Of a stretch of 64,000 bases of DNA, positions 1 through 7,406 are shown one piece after another; position 1 is the first letter of the stretch, and every line of letters begins with the position of its first letter. A model generated the notes under the pieces. It was not told the DNA's origin. It made no database searches and was given only the letters and a program-made list of their open reading frames with translations. This DNA is from Lachnospiraceae bacterium (lineage in GTDB: Bacteria; Bacillota; Clostridia; Lachnospirales; Lachnospiraceae): NCBI GenBank assembly GCA_017440045.1, contig JAFSIA010000048.1, positions 1-64,000 on the forward strand, given 5' to 3'. A program made the position numbers and the translations under genes.

Positions 1-764
1 AAATACTTGATGTATTTTCCTATCGTCACATGATTTGTAGATACTTCATTAGCGGTCAAAATATCACTTACCCTATTCGGAGAAGTCAAATTGCTTATAT
101 TATCCATCAGAAACTCACTTAACTGACGGAGCACCTGCGTATCAGGCAAATTATATTTTTGTACTAAATCTCTATTTACAATAGTTTCGTATACTTCTTT
201 GATATAAGTAGTTCTATCCAAGTCAGTGTTGTACGCATATGAACCCGCCAGACCGCCCTTGATAAAATATTCTTCAAACAATTTGTCCTTGTCAGCTTGG
301 TCACTATAATATTCACAATACTCCTTAAAGCTGAATGGAAACATGTGAATTTCAATATATCTTCCCGTGAACAAAGTTGCCAAATCAGCACTAAGCAAAA
401 AGGCATTTGAACCGGTTATATAGATATCATATTTGTTTTTTGAATATAGGCTATTAATTGCTAACTCAAAATTTGGACATAACTGTACTTCGTCCACAAA
501 TAGATAATTCTGCTTTTCCTTATCGTACCTATCTTCCACATACTTGTGTAAAGCGTGATATTCCTTTATTTCTTCAAATTCCAAATCCATAAAGTCAATA
601 AAGATAATATTGACGTCTTCAAACTCGCTTTTTAAATAATTAATGTAAGCCTGCATCAAATTAGATTTTCCGGAACGTCTGATACCAGTAATAATCTTTA
701 TGTCAGGAGTATCCTTTAATGCTTTGATTCTTTCTAAGTATCTTTCTCTTACAATTGTCTTCAT
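1..764 (-). CDS. AAA family ATPase with DUF4143 domain (3' end beyond window)
   Basis: The reading frame is open from an ATG at 764 to the left edge, about 254 codons, so the C-terminus is missing. The N-terminal ATPase part shows a Walker A (TGIRRSGKSNL, about residue 27) and a Walker B ending in an acidic pair (YLFVDEVQ). It is followed by ITGSNAFLLS and FTGRYIEIHMFPFSF, the usual sensor region of this family. From about residue 190 (YIKEVYETIVNRDL) the sequence matches the start of DUF4143. These proteins are common in anaerobes, often mobile or of variable presence, and have no agreed function. The gene is a single unit with its own promoter at 817-846. A repeated palindromic element flanks that promoter, which suggests tight, perhaps autoregulated, transcription. 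Family call is firm; role is unknown. Confidence 0.88.
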   Translation of the reverse strand, partial: MKTIVRERYLERIKALKDTPDIKIITGIRRSGKSNLMQAYINYLKSEFEDVNIIFIDFMDLEFEEIKEYHALHKYVEDRYDKEKQNYLFVDEVQLCPNFELAINSLYSKNKYDIYITGSNAFLLSADLATLFTGRYIEIHMFPFSFKEYCEYYSDQADKDKLFEEYFIKGGLAGSYAYNTDLDRTTYIKEVYETIVNRDLVQKYNLPDTQVLRQLSEFLMDNISNLTSPNRVSDILTANEVSTNHVTIGKYIKY

Positions 765-772
765 AACTTCAC

Positions 773-888
773 CACTTTCGAAACTTTGATTTTTTTATTG
801 TTTTGAAACTAATTGTATTATAACACCTTATGTACCATTTATTCAACCTTTCACTTTCGAAACTTTAATTTTTTATATTTTTGAAACT
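773..888. repeat. Two copies of a 37-38 bp repeat bracketing a promoter (candidate operators)
   Basis: Copy 1 (773-810) and copy 2 (852-888) both begin CACTTTCGAAACTTT and end TTTTGAAACT. They hold the palindrome TTTCGAAA at 776-783 and 855-862. Each copy contains two YGAAACT motifs 24-25 bases apart, so there are four motifs in all. Copy 2 lies just upstream of the -35 and copy 1 starts at the predicted transcription start, a layout typical of repressor sites. The binding protein is unknown. Confidence 0.55.
817..846 (-). promoter_or_regulatory. sigma-A-type promoter of the AAA/DUF4143 gene
   Basis: On the minus strand a -35 TTGAAT (841-846) and a perfect -10 TATAAT (817-822) are separated by 18 bases. 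The predicted start of transcription lies near 810, about 45 bases before the ATG. Confidence 0.6.
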
Positions 889-1024
889 TAAACATAATAT
901 CCACAACAGGAGTCGGAATCAAAGCAAAAAGCCTATGCACATACATTTCTAGTATATACATAGCCTTCTATTCTTCTTAAGTTCAAAATCGCACAATCTT
1001 TTTATATCCTAATCTTTCTACAAA

Positions 1025-1699
1025 TTATTTAATCAACCTACACACAAAAACTCTCTTCCCTTTACATCGATATCTGAACAGTACTTTTAGTCTACTATTC
1101 CTTGCAAGTAACACTTCTTGTTCATTGCCTCTATTACTAATCAAGTCTATATACAAACCTTTAGACCCCTGCGGAATTAGTATTTTTAGTAACGTATTAT
1201 ATGCTCCCCATTCCTCTGTTAATGCAGTTTTGACAAGCCCTACTCCCATATACCCTTTATCTTGTATTATCGTTCCACAAACTATGTGCCCTTTATTTAT
1301 ACTTCTACATAAATCTTTATAATCCAAGAATCTATATCCCCATATATTTTCAGGTACTTTTGATTGTTCAAGACGAGAATCCATGACCTGTTGCATTTCC
1401 TTTAAATCTTCCTCTCGGAAACCAAAAGTAGAATATCCCTCTCTAAGTTTTTGATTAAGGGCTAGTCCCCAATTTCCACCACAGTATAATGAAAACCACT
1501 TATTTTCTAATGCATCTTTTTTAAGTTCCTCACATTCTTCTTGCGAAAAATCCCCTGGTAATAACCGTTCTGCATCCTCCAATTCATAGCAATGTCTTAG
1601 CGCTCCTCCCAGTTGATACCTAGGCAACCAATATGAATAACATTTTTCTCCCCACATTCTAGCTTCTTCAACGCTAACAAATTTTCGAAATTTCTGCAT
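1025..1699 (-). CDS. ADP-ribosyltransferase exotoxin-like protein with altered STS motif
   Basis: This 224-residue protein has the layout of the R-S-E class ADP-ribosyltransferases (VIP2/exoenzyme fold). An N-terminal SVEEARMWGEKCYSYWL stretch matches the fold's usual start. Next come an arginine strand (NIWGYRFLD), a strand with GTIIQDKGYMGVGLV, and a C-terminal NEQEVLLARNSRLKVL with the E-x-E motif. In active members the middle strand normally reads GF-x-STS/STT; here it is GYMGVGL, so the catalytic serine/threonine is absent. There is no signal peptide. I start at ATG 1699, which has a GAGGA site 7 bases upstream; a GTG directly before it is in frame. It stands alone between unrelated genes. 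It may be an inactive toxin, an immunity-type homologue or a divergent enzyme. Fold call is moderate, activity doubtful. Confidence 0.6.
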   Translation of the reverse strand: MQKFRKFVSVEEARMWGEKCYSYWLPRYQLGGALRHCYELEDAERLLPGDFSQEECEELKKDALENKWFSLYCGGNWGLALNQKLREGYSTFGFREEDLKEMQQVMDSRLEQSKVPENIWGYRFLDYKDLCRSINKGHIVCGTIIQDKGYMGVGLVKTALTEEWGAYNTLLKILIPQGSKGLYIDLISNRGNEQEVLLARNSRLKVLFRYRCKGKRVFVCRLIK

Positions 1700-1794
1700 C
1701 ACTCATTCCTCGTTTATCTAACTGTCTTCTAAATATTTGCTTTGGATAAAACAAAGTTATAAACATAAAACCGCATTCTCACGGAAACATATAA

Positions 1795-1825
1795 TCATGA
1801 CCACCCGTCAAACGGGTGGTCATGA
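1795..1825. terminator. Perfect 13-bp stem-loop between convergently spaced minus-strand genes
   Basis: The arms TCATGACCACCCG and CGGGTGGTCATGA surround a TCAAA loop. It lies just downstream of the gene ending at 1856. On the minus strand the following tract is only moderately T-rich, while on the plus strand it is clearly T-rich (ATTTATTCTTATTATTTTC), so termination may be stronger for plus-strand transcripts. Confidence 0.55.
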
Positions 1826-1855
1826 TTTATTCTTATTATTTTCTTTTCAAGTGTT

Positions 1856-2464
1856 TTACTGGTATCTAAGTCCACCCTTCCATACCCATAAAATCATGCC
1901 TAAGATTGCTTCTAATGCTGCAAACATAACGAGAAGTACAATGTAGAATATATTTTCTCCAAAATCTGCATCTCCCTGAGCTGTAATCATATTTGCTACA
2001 GCTAATGATAATATACTTGCAACAATTGTATAACATACTGCTACTATCAACTTAGCTACAAAAAGAGATTTCGCTCCGAGAGTCTTTGTCGCTACAGCCT
2101 GACCATTTGCATTACAGTAGAATTTAGCATATCTGTGGTACTCTGCCTTTACTATCTCAACTAAACGACCCATATCCAAAGCATCGATAACACCCTCTTC
2201 TGAAGCCTTCTTGCTAAGCTTGTCAATCTGGCCAAACGCTTCAAGGCTTGATGGTCTAACTAAATTGTTGCGTTTTAAAACATCAACCTTATTTGCAAAA
2301 GATGGCTCATCTGCGATTGTTTTCATATTAATATCGTAAGCCTTTAATATGTTTTTCACCATCATCTCTGCCATCTCTTTTGCATCTAAGCACGCCTCTA
2401 CATACTTGTCTGGGCTATTGGCCATATCCAGTATCTTGTCTACCTTTGCTGTAATCTCATTCAT
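1856..2464 (-). CDS. Hypothetical protein, helical N-terminal domain plus two C-terminal membrane segments
   Basis: A 202-residue protein I do not recognise with certainty. The first 130 residues are predicted helical and charged. Their pattern (CLDAKEMAEMMVKNIL near residue 25, then NKVDVLKRNNLV) loosely recalls the DUF4145/HEPN-like domains often attached to other modules. Two hydrophobic segments follow, at about residues 130-155 (LFVAKLIVAVCYTIVASILS) and 170-195 (IFYIVLLVMFAALEAILGMIL). The chain ends in a short basic tail, so the helical part probably faces the cytosol. The ATG at 2464 has AGGAGG 8 bases upstream; an in-frame TTG lies two codons earlier. It appears to be a single gene ending before the hairpin at 1795-1825. 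No function is claimed. Confidence 0.6.
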   Translation of the reverse strand: MNEITAKVDKILDMANSPDKYVEACLDAKEMAEMMVKNILKAYDINMKTIADEPSFANKVDVLKRNNLVRPSSLEAFGQIDKLSKKASEEGVIDALDMGRLVEIVKAEYHRYAKFYCNANGQAVATKTLGAKSLFVAKLIVAVCYTIVASILSLAVANMITAQGDADFGENIFYIVLLVMFAALEAILGMILWVWKGGLRYQ

Positions 2465-2687
2465 ATTCAAGTCCTCCTATTTTGTCACGCATTTTATAAT
2501 AATATTACTATACCACATAACGCTAATTTTCTCAAGTGAAACCACTTATAAAAAACATAAAAACACTATTCCCAAAAAAAAATTTTAAATCTGATAAAAT
2601 TCTGAATTGCAATCTATCAATCTTTGTGGTAATTTATTTGTGTTACGTTTTTACATAACAAATCTAAAATCAAAGAGGAAAAAAGCT

Positions 2688-3371
2688 ATGAAAAAGATCT
2701 ATGAAGGCAAAACAAAAGACGTATACAGCCTTGAGAACGGCAACGTAATGTTAAAGTTCAAAGATGACTGTACAGGAAAAGACGGCGTATTCGATCCAGG
2801 TGAGAACAGCGTTGGTTTAACAATTGAAGGTATCGGTAAGGCTAACCTTGAGACATCTATCCACTACTTCGAGCTTTTAAAGAAGGCTGGCATCAAGACT
2901 CATTATGTAAGCGCTGATGTCGAGAATGCTACAATGGAAGTTCTTCCAGCTACAGTATTCGGTCACGGCCTTGAAGTTATCTGTCGTTTAGTTGCAACAG
3001 GAAGCTTCATCCGCAGATATGGCGAGTACATTGAAGATGGTACTCCATTAGAGGGTGGTTATGTAGAGTGTACATTCAAGAATGATGCTTTAGGTGATCC
3101 ACTTGTAACAGGTGAAGGCCTTGCTGCATTAGGTATTATGACTCCAGCTATGTTTGAGAGCATGAAGGAGCAGACATTAAAAATCACAAAGATTGTAGCT
3201 GATGACCTTAAGTCAATCGGTCTTGATCTCTGGGATATCAAGTTTGAGTTTGGTTACAACAATGATGAAGTAATCCTCATCGACGAAATCGCTTCTGGAA
3301 ATATGAGAGTTTACAAGGGCGACAAGATTGTTGAGCCTGTAGAGTTAACAAAGCTTATCTTAAACAGATAA
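2688..3371 (+). CDS. purC: Phosphoribosylaminoimidazole-succinocarboxamide synthase
   Basis: SAICAR synthetase joins aspartate to carboxyaminoimidazole ribonucleotide using ATP, a late step of purine synthesis in the cytosol. The 227-residue length is usual. Family blocks are [14 protein letters not shown] at the N-terminus (nucleotide loop), [17 protein letters not shown] in the middle and [20 protein letters not shown] near the C-terminus. I start at ATG 2688, which has AGAGGAA upstream; the frame is open further back, but that extension lacks purC-like sequence. The gene stands alone rather than in a pur operon and ends at a strong hairpin (3425-3454). With purB at 10,502 it shows that purine genes are scattered in this genome. 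Confidence 0.96.
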   Translation: MKKIYEGKTKDVYSLENGNVMLKFKDDCTGKDGVFDPGENSVGLTIEGIGKANLETSIHYFELLKKAGIKTHYVSADVENATMEVLPATVFGHGLEVICRLVATGSFIRRYGEYIEDGTPLEGGYVECTFKNDALGDPLVTGEGLAALGIMTPAMFESMKEQTLKITKIVADDLKSIGLDLWDIKFEFGYNNDEVILIDEIASGNMRVYKGDKIVEPVELTKLILNR

Positions 3372-3424
3372 TTTATAGGCAACTCTAAATCAAGTTTATA
3401 AAAATTTTAATTACTTAAAACACT

Positions 3425-3456
3425 AAACGGTATGGATATCATTCCATACCGTTTTC
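3425..3456. terminator. Bidirectional terminator between purC and pyrD
   Basis: A hairpin with arms AAACGGTATGGA and TCCATACCGTTT is followed by TTCTATCTTTT on the plus strand and by a mixed T tract on the minus strand. It sits between the convergent purC and pyrD genes. Confidence 0.8.
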
Positions 3457-3502
3457 TATCTTTTACACTATTCACTCTACCTTTTTTCAAAGTAAAGCAT
3501 CA

Positions 3503-4411
3503 TTAGAACTTCTTTGCAAGTCCCACTAATTCATTGATATCCTCCACACCATGCTGCTTCATATATGCCTCAATACCGGCAACAGTGTCAATAGTAGCAG
3601 TAGGATTCATAAAGTTTGCTGTTCCGACAGAAACCGCCGTAGCACCAGCTATAATAAACTCAATGGCATCCTCGCCATTGCAGATACCACCCATTCCTAT
3701 AATAGGAATACTTACAGCATTTGCAACCTGATATACCATACGCACTGCAATAGGCTTGACAGCAGGACCTGACATACCGCCAGTTTTATTTGCGATTGCA
3801 AACTTCTGTCTATGTATATCTATCTTCATACCAGTAAGAGTATTTATAAGAGAAAGTGCATCAGCTCCTCCAGCCTCCGCTGCCTTTGCCATAACTGTTA
3901 TATCTGTAACATTTGGACTAAGCTTCATTATAACCGGCTGCTTTGCATATTTTTTAACTTCCTTTGTGATAGCCTCGACAGCCTTAGGATCCTGACCAAA
4001 CGCAATACCACCTTCCTTTACATTTGGACAGGAAATATTTATCTCCATCATATCAATAGGCTCATTGGCAAGTCTTTCCACCACGGCACAGTAATCTTCT
4101 GTAGTTTTTCCACATACATTCACAATAATCTTTGTATCATACTGCTTAAGGAAAGGAATATCTCTCTCACAGAAAACATCTATACCTGGGTTCTGAAGTC
4201 CGATTGCATTTAACATTCCACCATATACTTCAGCAATACGTGGTGTTGGATTACCTGGCCATGGCACATTTGCCACACCCTTTGTAACTACTGCACCCAG
4301 CTTGCTTAAATCAACAAATTCACTATATTCCATACCAGAACCAAATGTTCCAGAAGCTTCCATAACTGGATTTTTAAATTCTACACCAGCAATCTTTACA
4401 CTAGTATTCAT
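3503..4411 (-). CDS. pyrD: Dihydroorotate dehydrogenase B, catalytic subunit (NAD type)
   Basis: The FMN-containing subunit of class 1B dihydroorotate dehydrogenase oxidises dihydroorotate to orotate in pyrimidine synthesis. It passes electrons through PyrK to NAD. The 302 residues include NPVMEASGTFGSG at the N-terminus and MMEINISCPNVKEGG, the class-1B catalytic loop with cysteine. The phosphate-binding strand MGGICNGEDAIEFI and GATAVSVGTANF lie near the C-terminus. The start ATG overlaps the pyrK stop by one base (TAATG), with GGAG just upstream inside pyrK. This arrangement implies coupled translation, which suits a two-subunit enzyme. It is the last gene of the nudix-pyrC-pyrK-pyrD operon. 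Confidence 0.96.
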   Translation of the reverse strand: MNTSVKIAGVEFKNPVMEASGTFGSGMEYSEFVDLSKLGAVVTKGVANVPWPGNPTPRIAEVYGGMLNAIGLQNPGIDVFCERDIPFLKQYDTKIIVNVCGKTTEDYCAVVERLANEPIDMMEINISCPNVKEGGIAFGQDPKAVEAITKEVKKYAKQPVIMKLSPNVTDITVMAKAAEAGGADALSLINTLTGMKIDIHRQKFAIANKTGGMSGPAVKPIAVRMVYQVANAVSIPIIGMGGICNGEDAIEFIIAGATAVSVGTANFMNPTATIDTVAGIEAYMKQHGVEDINELVGLAKKF

Positions 4412-5190
4412 TACAGCTCCACCTCCATCACGTTAAATACAGGTCCATCCTTACACACGCGCTTATTATTAACATGAGTATGATGGTCGACCTCCTTGCT
4501 CTTGCATACACAGGCAAGACATGCGCCAATACCGCAAGCCATCTTCTCTTCCATAGAAATCCAAGCCTCCGTACCAGTCTCTATGGCATATGTCTTTATA
4601 GCCTTAAGCATTGGAGTCGGACCACAGGCATATATAACATCTGACTTTACATCATTTTCCTTTATGGCATCCATGACATTTCCCTTTGTTCCAAGAGAAC
4701 CATCTTCTGTGGCAATAATCACATCACCGTACTGAGATAACTCGCCTGTAAGGAATGTCTCTGCATTTCTGTATCCTACAACAATTTTTATATCATTACA
4801 GCCTGATGCCTTAAGCTGTTTAGCAGTCTCAACCATTGGTGGAATACCTATTCCTCCAGCTATGAGCATAGCCGACTTCTCCGGCTGCAATGTAAAGCCA
4901 TTTCCAAGAGGACCTAAAATCTCTACCTTGTCCCCCTGCTTGTATGTTGAAAACTCATCTGTTCCCTTGCCTGCCACTCTGTATACTATACGAAGCTTAC
5001 CTTCATTTTTATCAATCTCACTAATGCTGATAGGTCTAGGAAGAATCCTAGAGCCATCATGACAATAAAGGGATATAAACTGTCCCTGCACAGCATCTGC
5101 CGATACAAGCGGACATTTAAGCCACATACTGTAAATACCTGTGGCAATATTTTCCTGACTTAAAACTTCTGCAATTTCCTTATGTTTCAT
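4411..5190 (-). CDS. pyrK: Dihydroorotate dehydrogenase B, electron-transfer subunit
   Basis: PyrK carries FAD and a [2Fe-2S] cluster and links PyrD to NAD. The 259-residue protein shows the flavin-binding ILPRPISISE (variant of RPxS), the NAD-domain loop GGIGIPPMV, the CGPTPMLKAI segment and a C-terminal cluster of cysteines (CGIGACLACVC and a later VCKDGPVF). I start at ATG 5190, with AAAGGA seven bases upstream; an in-frame extension of 11 codons lacks family similarity. It lies 34 bases downstream of pyrC and overlaps pyrD by one base. Confidence 0.95.
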   Translation of the reverse strand: MKHKEIAEVLSQENIATGIYSMWLKCPLVSADAVQGQFISLYCHDGSRILPRPISISEIDKNEGKLRIVYRVAGKGTDEFSTYKQGDKVEILGPLGNGFTLQPEKSAMLIAGGIGIPPMVETAKQLKASGCNDIKIVVGYRNAETFLTGELSQYGDVIIATEDGSLGTKGNVMDAIKENDVKSDVIYACGPTPMLKAIKTYAIETGTEAWISMEEKMACGIGACLACVCKSKEVDHHTHVNNKRVCKDGPVFNVMEVEL

Positions 5191-5224
5191 ATGAATATCC
5201 TTTCTGTACTTTAAAATATACACA

Positions 5225-6499
5225 TTATAATACGTATACTGTTTTGCCGTCTACGATTGTTCTAACTACAACACCCTTTGCTTTGTAGCCCTCAAATGGT
5301 GTATTTTTTCCTTTAGATACAAACTCTGAAGCAGTTATAGTATGCTCCATATCCGGGTTAATAATTGTTATGTCTGCAATCTTTCCAATGTCAAGTGAGC
5401 CTTTATCAATACCCAGAATTTTAGCCGGATTGTAGCTCATTTTTTCAGCCATCTGATAAGGTGTAATAACTCCCTTATGGACAAGCTCTGTCATAGTAAG
5501 CTCTACAGCTGTCTCACTGCCTACAATACCAAATGGCGCGCTTGCCATTCCCTTCGCCTTCTCATCAGCGTGATGTGGTGCATGGTCTGTAGATATAGCA
5601 TCAAATGTTCCATCTGCCAAGCCCTGTATAAGTGCTTCCAAATCCTCTCTACTTCTAACAGGCGGATTCATCTTATAATTGGAATCATCACACTTAATAT
5701 CGTCTTCACAGAGAGTAAAATGATGTGGACAAACCTCACCTGTCACCTTAATGCCCTCTGCCTTTGCCTCCTTAATCATACGAACACTGTCCTTTGTAGA
5801 ACAATGACAAAGATGAAGAGTTGCACCTGTTTCCTTTGCAATCATAATATCTCTGGCTGTAATAATATCCTCAACAGCATTTGAGATACCCTTTATACCA
5901 AGCTCTTCTGCCTTTGCACCTGCATTCATAGCGCCACCGCGCACAAGATTTATATCCTCGCAGTGAGCAAGAACTGGGATACCAAGTCTGGCAGCTTCCT
6001 TCATGGCCTCTCTGTAGATGCCTGAATCCATAACAGACTTACCATCCTCAGAAATTGCGCATATGCCTGCATTCTTCATAGCTTCAATATCTGTAAGCTC
6101 TTTTCCAGCCTGTCCCAACGTAACTGCACCGACAGGCAACACATTTATAGGTGAAACCTCTTTAGCCTTATCCACCACATATTTTACCACATCCACGCAG
6201 TCTGTCGCCGGCTTAGTGTTTGGCATAGGACATACAGAGGTAAAGCCGCCCTTTGCCATAGCCTTTGTGCCAGTTTCTATTGTTTCCTTATGCTCAAATC
6301 CAGGCTCCCTTAAATGTACATGCAAATCTATAAGACCCGGCATAACATAGCAGCCTTCTGCCTCAATAATCTCATCTGCCACAGCGTCCAGATTCTCGCC
6401 TCTTTCTGCCACAATGCCATCCTTTATCAAAATATCCATAACCTTATCTGTTTTTGTGGCAGGGTCTAATACTCTACCACCCTTTATAAGTGTTGTCAT
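5225..6499 (-). CDS. pyrC: Dihydroorotase
   Basis: A 424-residue class I (long) dihydroorotase that cyclises carbamoyl-aspartate to dihydroorotate. Metal-binding elements are visible: DLHVHLREPG near residue 55 (H-x-H), PVLAHCEDINL, LHLCHCST and STDHAPHHADEK with the catalytic aspartate. The ATG at 6499 has AGGAGG five to six bases upstream; the frame runs back another six codons but without a better start. The gene begins ten bases after the nudix-like gene and precedes pyrK and pyrD. This partial pyr operon lacks pyrB, pyrE, pyrF and pyrR, which must lie elsewhere. Confidence 0.95.
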   Translation of the reverse strand: MTTLIKGGRVLDPATKTDKVMDILIKDGIVAERGENLDAVADEIIEAEGCYVMPGLIDLHVHLREPGFEHKETIETGTKAMAKGGFTSVCPMPNTKPATDCVDVVKYVVDKAKEVSPINVLPVGAVTLGQAGKELTDIEAMKNAGICAISEDGKSVMDSGIYREAMKEAARLGIPVLAHCEDINLVRGGAMNAGAKAEELGIKGISNAVEDIITARDIMIAKETGATLHLCHCSTKDSVRMIKEAKAEGIKVTGEVCPHHFTLCEDDIKCDDSNYKMNPPVRSREDLEALIQGLADGTFDAISTDHAPHHADEKAKGMASAPFGIVGSETAVELTMTELVHKGVITPYQMAEKMSYNPAKILGIDKGSLDIGKIADITIINPDMEHTITASEFVSKGKNTPFEGYKAKGVVVRTIVDGKTVYVL

Positions 6500-6509
6500 G
6501 TCTTTCCTC

Positions 6510-6947
6510 CTAAACATTTAATTCTAACTGGTCATCATCATTATTCCCACCAATTATATGATGTTTTTCCAAATCATTAAGAAGATTTGTATCTTCTATA
6601 TAATCTGCAAATTGTTCCGGTGTTACCCATACAAAATCAGAATAATCATCAGACATGAGCACAATATCACCATCTACCTTGCACAAATATGCTATGCCTA
6701 TATGAAATATATCTCCAACTGTATAAGTCCATGTATAAAACAGCTTTGACGACTCGACACCCAGTCCCACACCAGTTTCTACACTATCTATAACTGTCTC
6801 ATCAGGGCCTTTACCGGCTTCAACCTCACAGTCAATAAATTCCCATTTATAAGGATTTACAATATTATCATCATACCACTTCTGAATAAGCAAATATTTG
6901 CCTTTGTATTCCACGATTCCTTTTACTTTTACACTAATCCTGCTCAT
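6510..6947 (-). CDS. Nudix-fold protein with a degenerate nudix box, first gene of the pyr operon
   Basis: A 145-residue protein with the outline of a nudix hydrolase: VKVKGIVEYKGKYLLIQKWYD, then WEFIDCEVEAGKGPDET, and later FVWVTPEQFADYI, the usual C-terminal strand and helix. In place of the catalytic REUxEExGU core it reads IDSVETGVGLGVE. The arginine and most metal-binding glutamates are lost, so ordinary pyrophosphohydrolase activity is unlikely. The ATG at 6947 follows AAGGGGTG; upstream in-frame codons run through hairpin DNA and are not coding. Its position ten bases before pyrC suggests a nucleotide-sensing or pyrimidine-related job, which is inference only. Confidence 0.7.
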   Translation of the reverse strand: MSRISVKVKGIVEYKGKYLLIQKWYDDNIVNPYKWEFIDCEVEAGKGPDETVIDSVETGVGLGVESSKLFYTWTYTVGDIFHIGIAYLCKVDGDIVLMSDDYSDFVWVTPEQFADYIEDTNLLNDLEKHHIIGGNNDDDQLELNV

Positions 6948-6974
6948 ATGGTCACCCCTTCGCAAAAAATATAT

Positions 6975-7010
6975 ATAAGTATACTCTTTTTTCGATAAAA
7001 ATGGAATAGC
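6975..7010 (-). promoter_or_regulatory. Candidate promoter of the nudix-pyrC-pyrK-pyrD operon
   Basis: On the minus strand, after the terminator at 7019-7055, a -10 like TATACT is preceded at 17 bases by a weak -35 (TTCCAT). It lies 30-60 bases before the nudix start. The -35 is poor, so the assignment is tentative. Confidence 0.4.
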
Positions 7011-7018
7011 TTTATACA

Positions 7019-7055
7019 ATAAAAAAGGAAGACCTTGAAAACAAGGACTTCCTTC
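7019..7055 (-). terminator. Strong intrinsic terminator upstream of the pyr operon
   Basis: On the minus strand the arms AAGGAAGTCCTTG and CAAGGTCTTCCTT form a 13-position stem with one mismatch and a TTTT loop, running into TTTTTTATT. It should stop read-through from tRNA-Gly, or act as a leader terminator for the pyr operon. Confidence 0.75.
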
Positions 7056-7068
7056 TAGAAATAAGAAA

Positions 7069-7193
7069 GAATCTCGTAAGCGAGATTCTCCGCCTGCGGC
7101 GGGTTGCTTCAGCAACAACTACATCTCCGCCGCAGTGCGATCCTTAGCGGAGCGTTTTTTTATATAGGAAAGTTTTGAGAACTTTCCTATATA
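7069..7193. repeat. Cluster of alternative stem-loops between tRNA-Gly and the pyr operon
   Basis: Four inverted repeats are packed in 125 bases. GAATCTCG/CGAGATTC is at 7069-7088. TGCGGCGG (7095-7102) pairs with CCGCCGCA (7127-7134) around an inner GTTGC/GCAAC hairpin. CTCCGC (7125-7130) pairs with GCGGAG (7147-7152), before a T run. A perfect 14-bp stem lies at 7161-7174/7180-7193. The second and third share bases 7127-7130, so they exclude each other. I did not recognise a named riboswitch. Confidence 0.55.
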
Positions 7194-7202
7194 ATAAAAA
7201 AG

Positions 7203-7274
<72 letters not shown>

Positions 7275-7314
7275 ATTTGTGTCGTGTAAGCGTTTCCGCC
7301 TCAACACTTGATGA

Positions 7315-7343
7315 AGTATATCACACGACATTTTAGATGTCAA
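7315..7343 (-). promoter_or_regulatory. Consensus promoter of tRNA-Gly
   Basis: On the minus strand a perfect TTGACA (7338-7343), 17-base spacer and TATACT (7315-7320) precede the tRNA by about 40 bases. Strong, typical of stable RNA genes. Confidence 0.85.
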
Positions 7344-7406
7344 CACTTTTTCAAAAAAATTTTCTTATTTTTTCAAACAACTCATTAAATTAACATCTAA
7401 AGGCAT

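Noticed and set aside
176..406. 76-codon minus-strand frame near the left edge
   Set aside because: It lies in a wrong frame inside the AAA/DUF4143 gene, whose frame shows Walker A, Walker B and DUF4143 sequence.
2607..2687. 27-codon N-terminal extension of purC
   Set aside because: It lacks family similarity, and the ATG at 2688 has an AGAGGA site and starts the conserved [12 protein letters not shown] block.
2465..2687. Possible purine riboswitch or PurR box before purC
   Set aside because: I could not fit a guanine riboswitch core or a PurBox pair in the leader; only AT-rich sequence and a weak TGTTA/TAACA repeat are seen.
6948..7118. 57-codon upstream extension of the nudix-like gene
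   Set aside because: It runs through a terminator and hairpins, while ATG 6947 has a good ribosome site.
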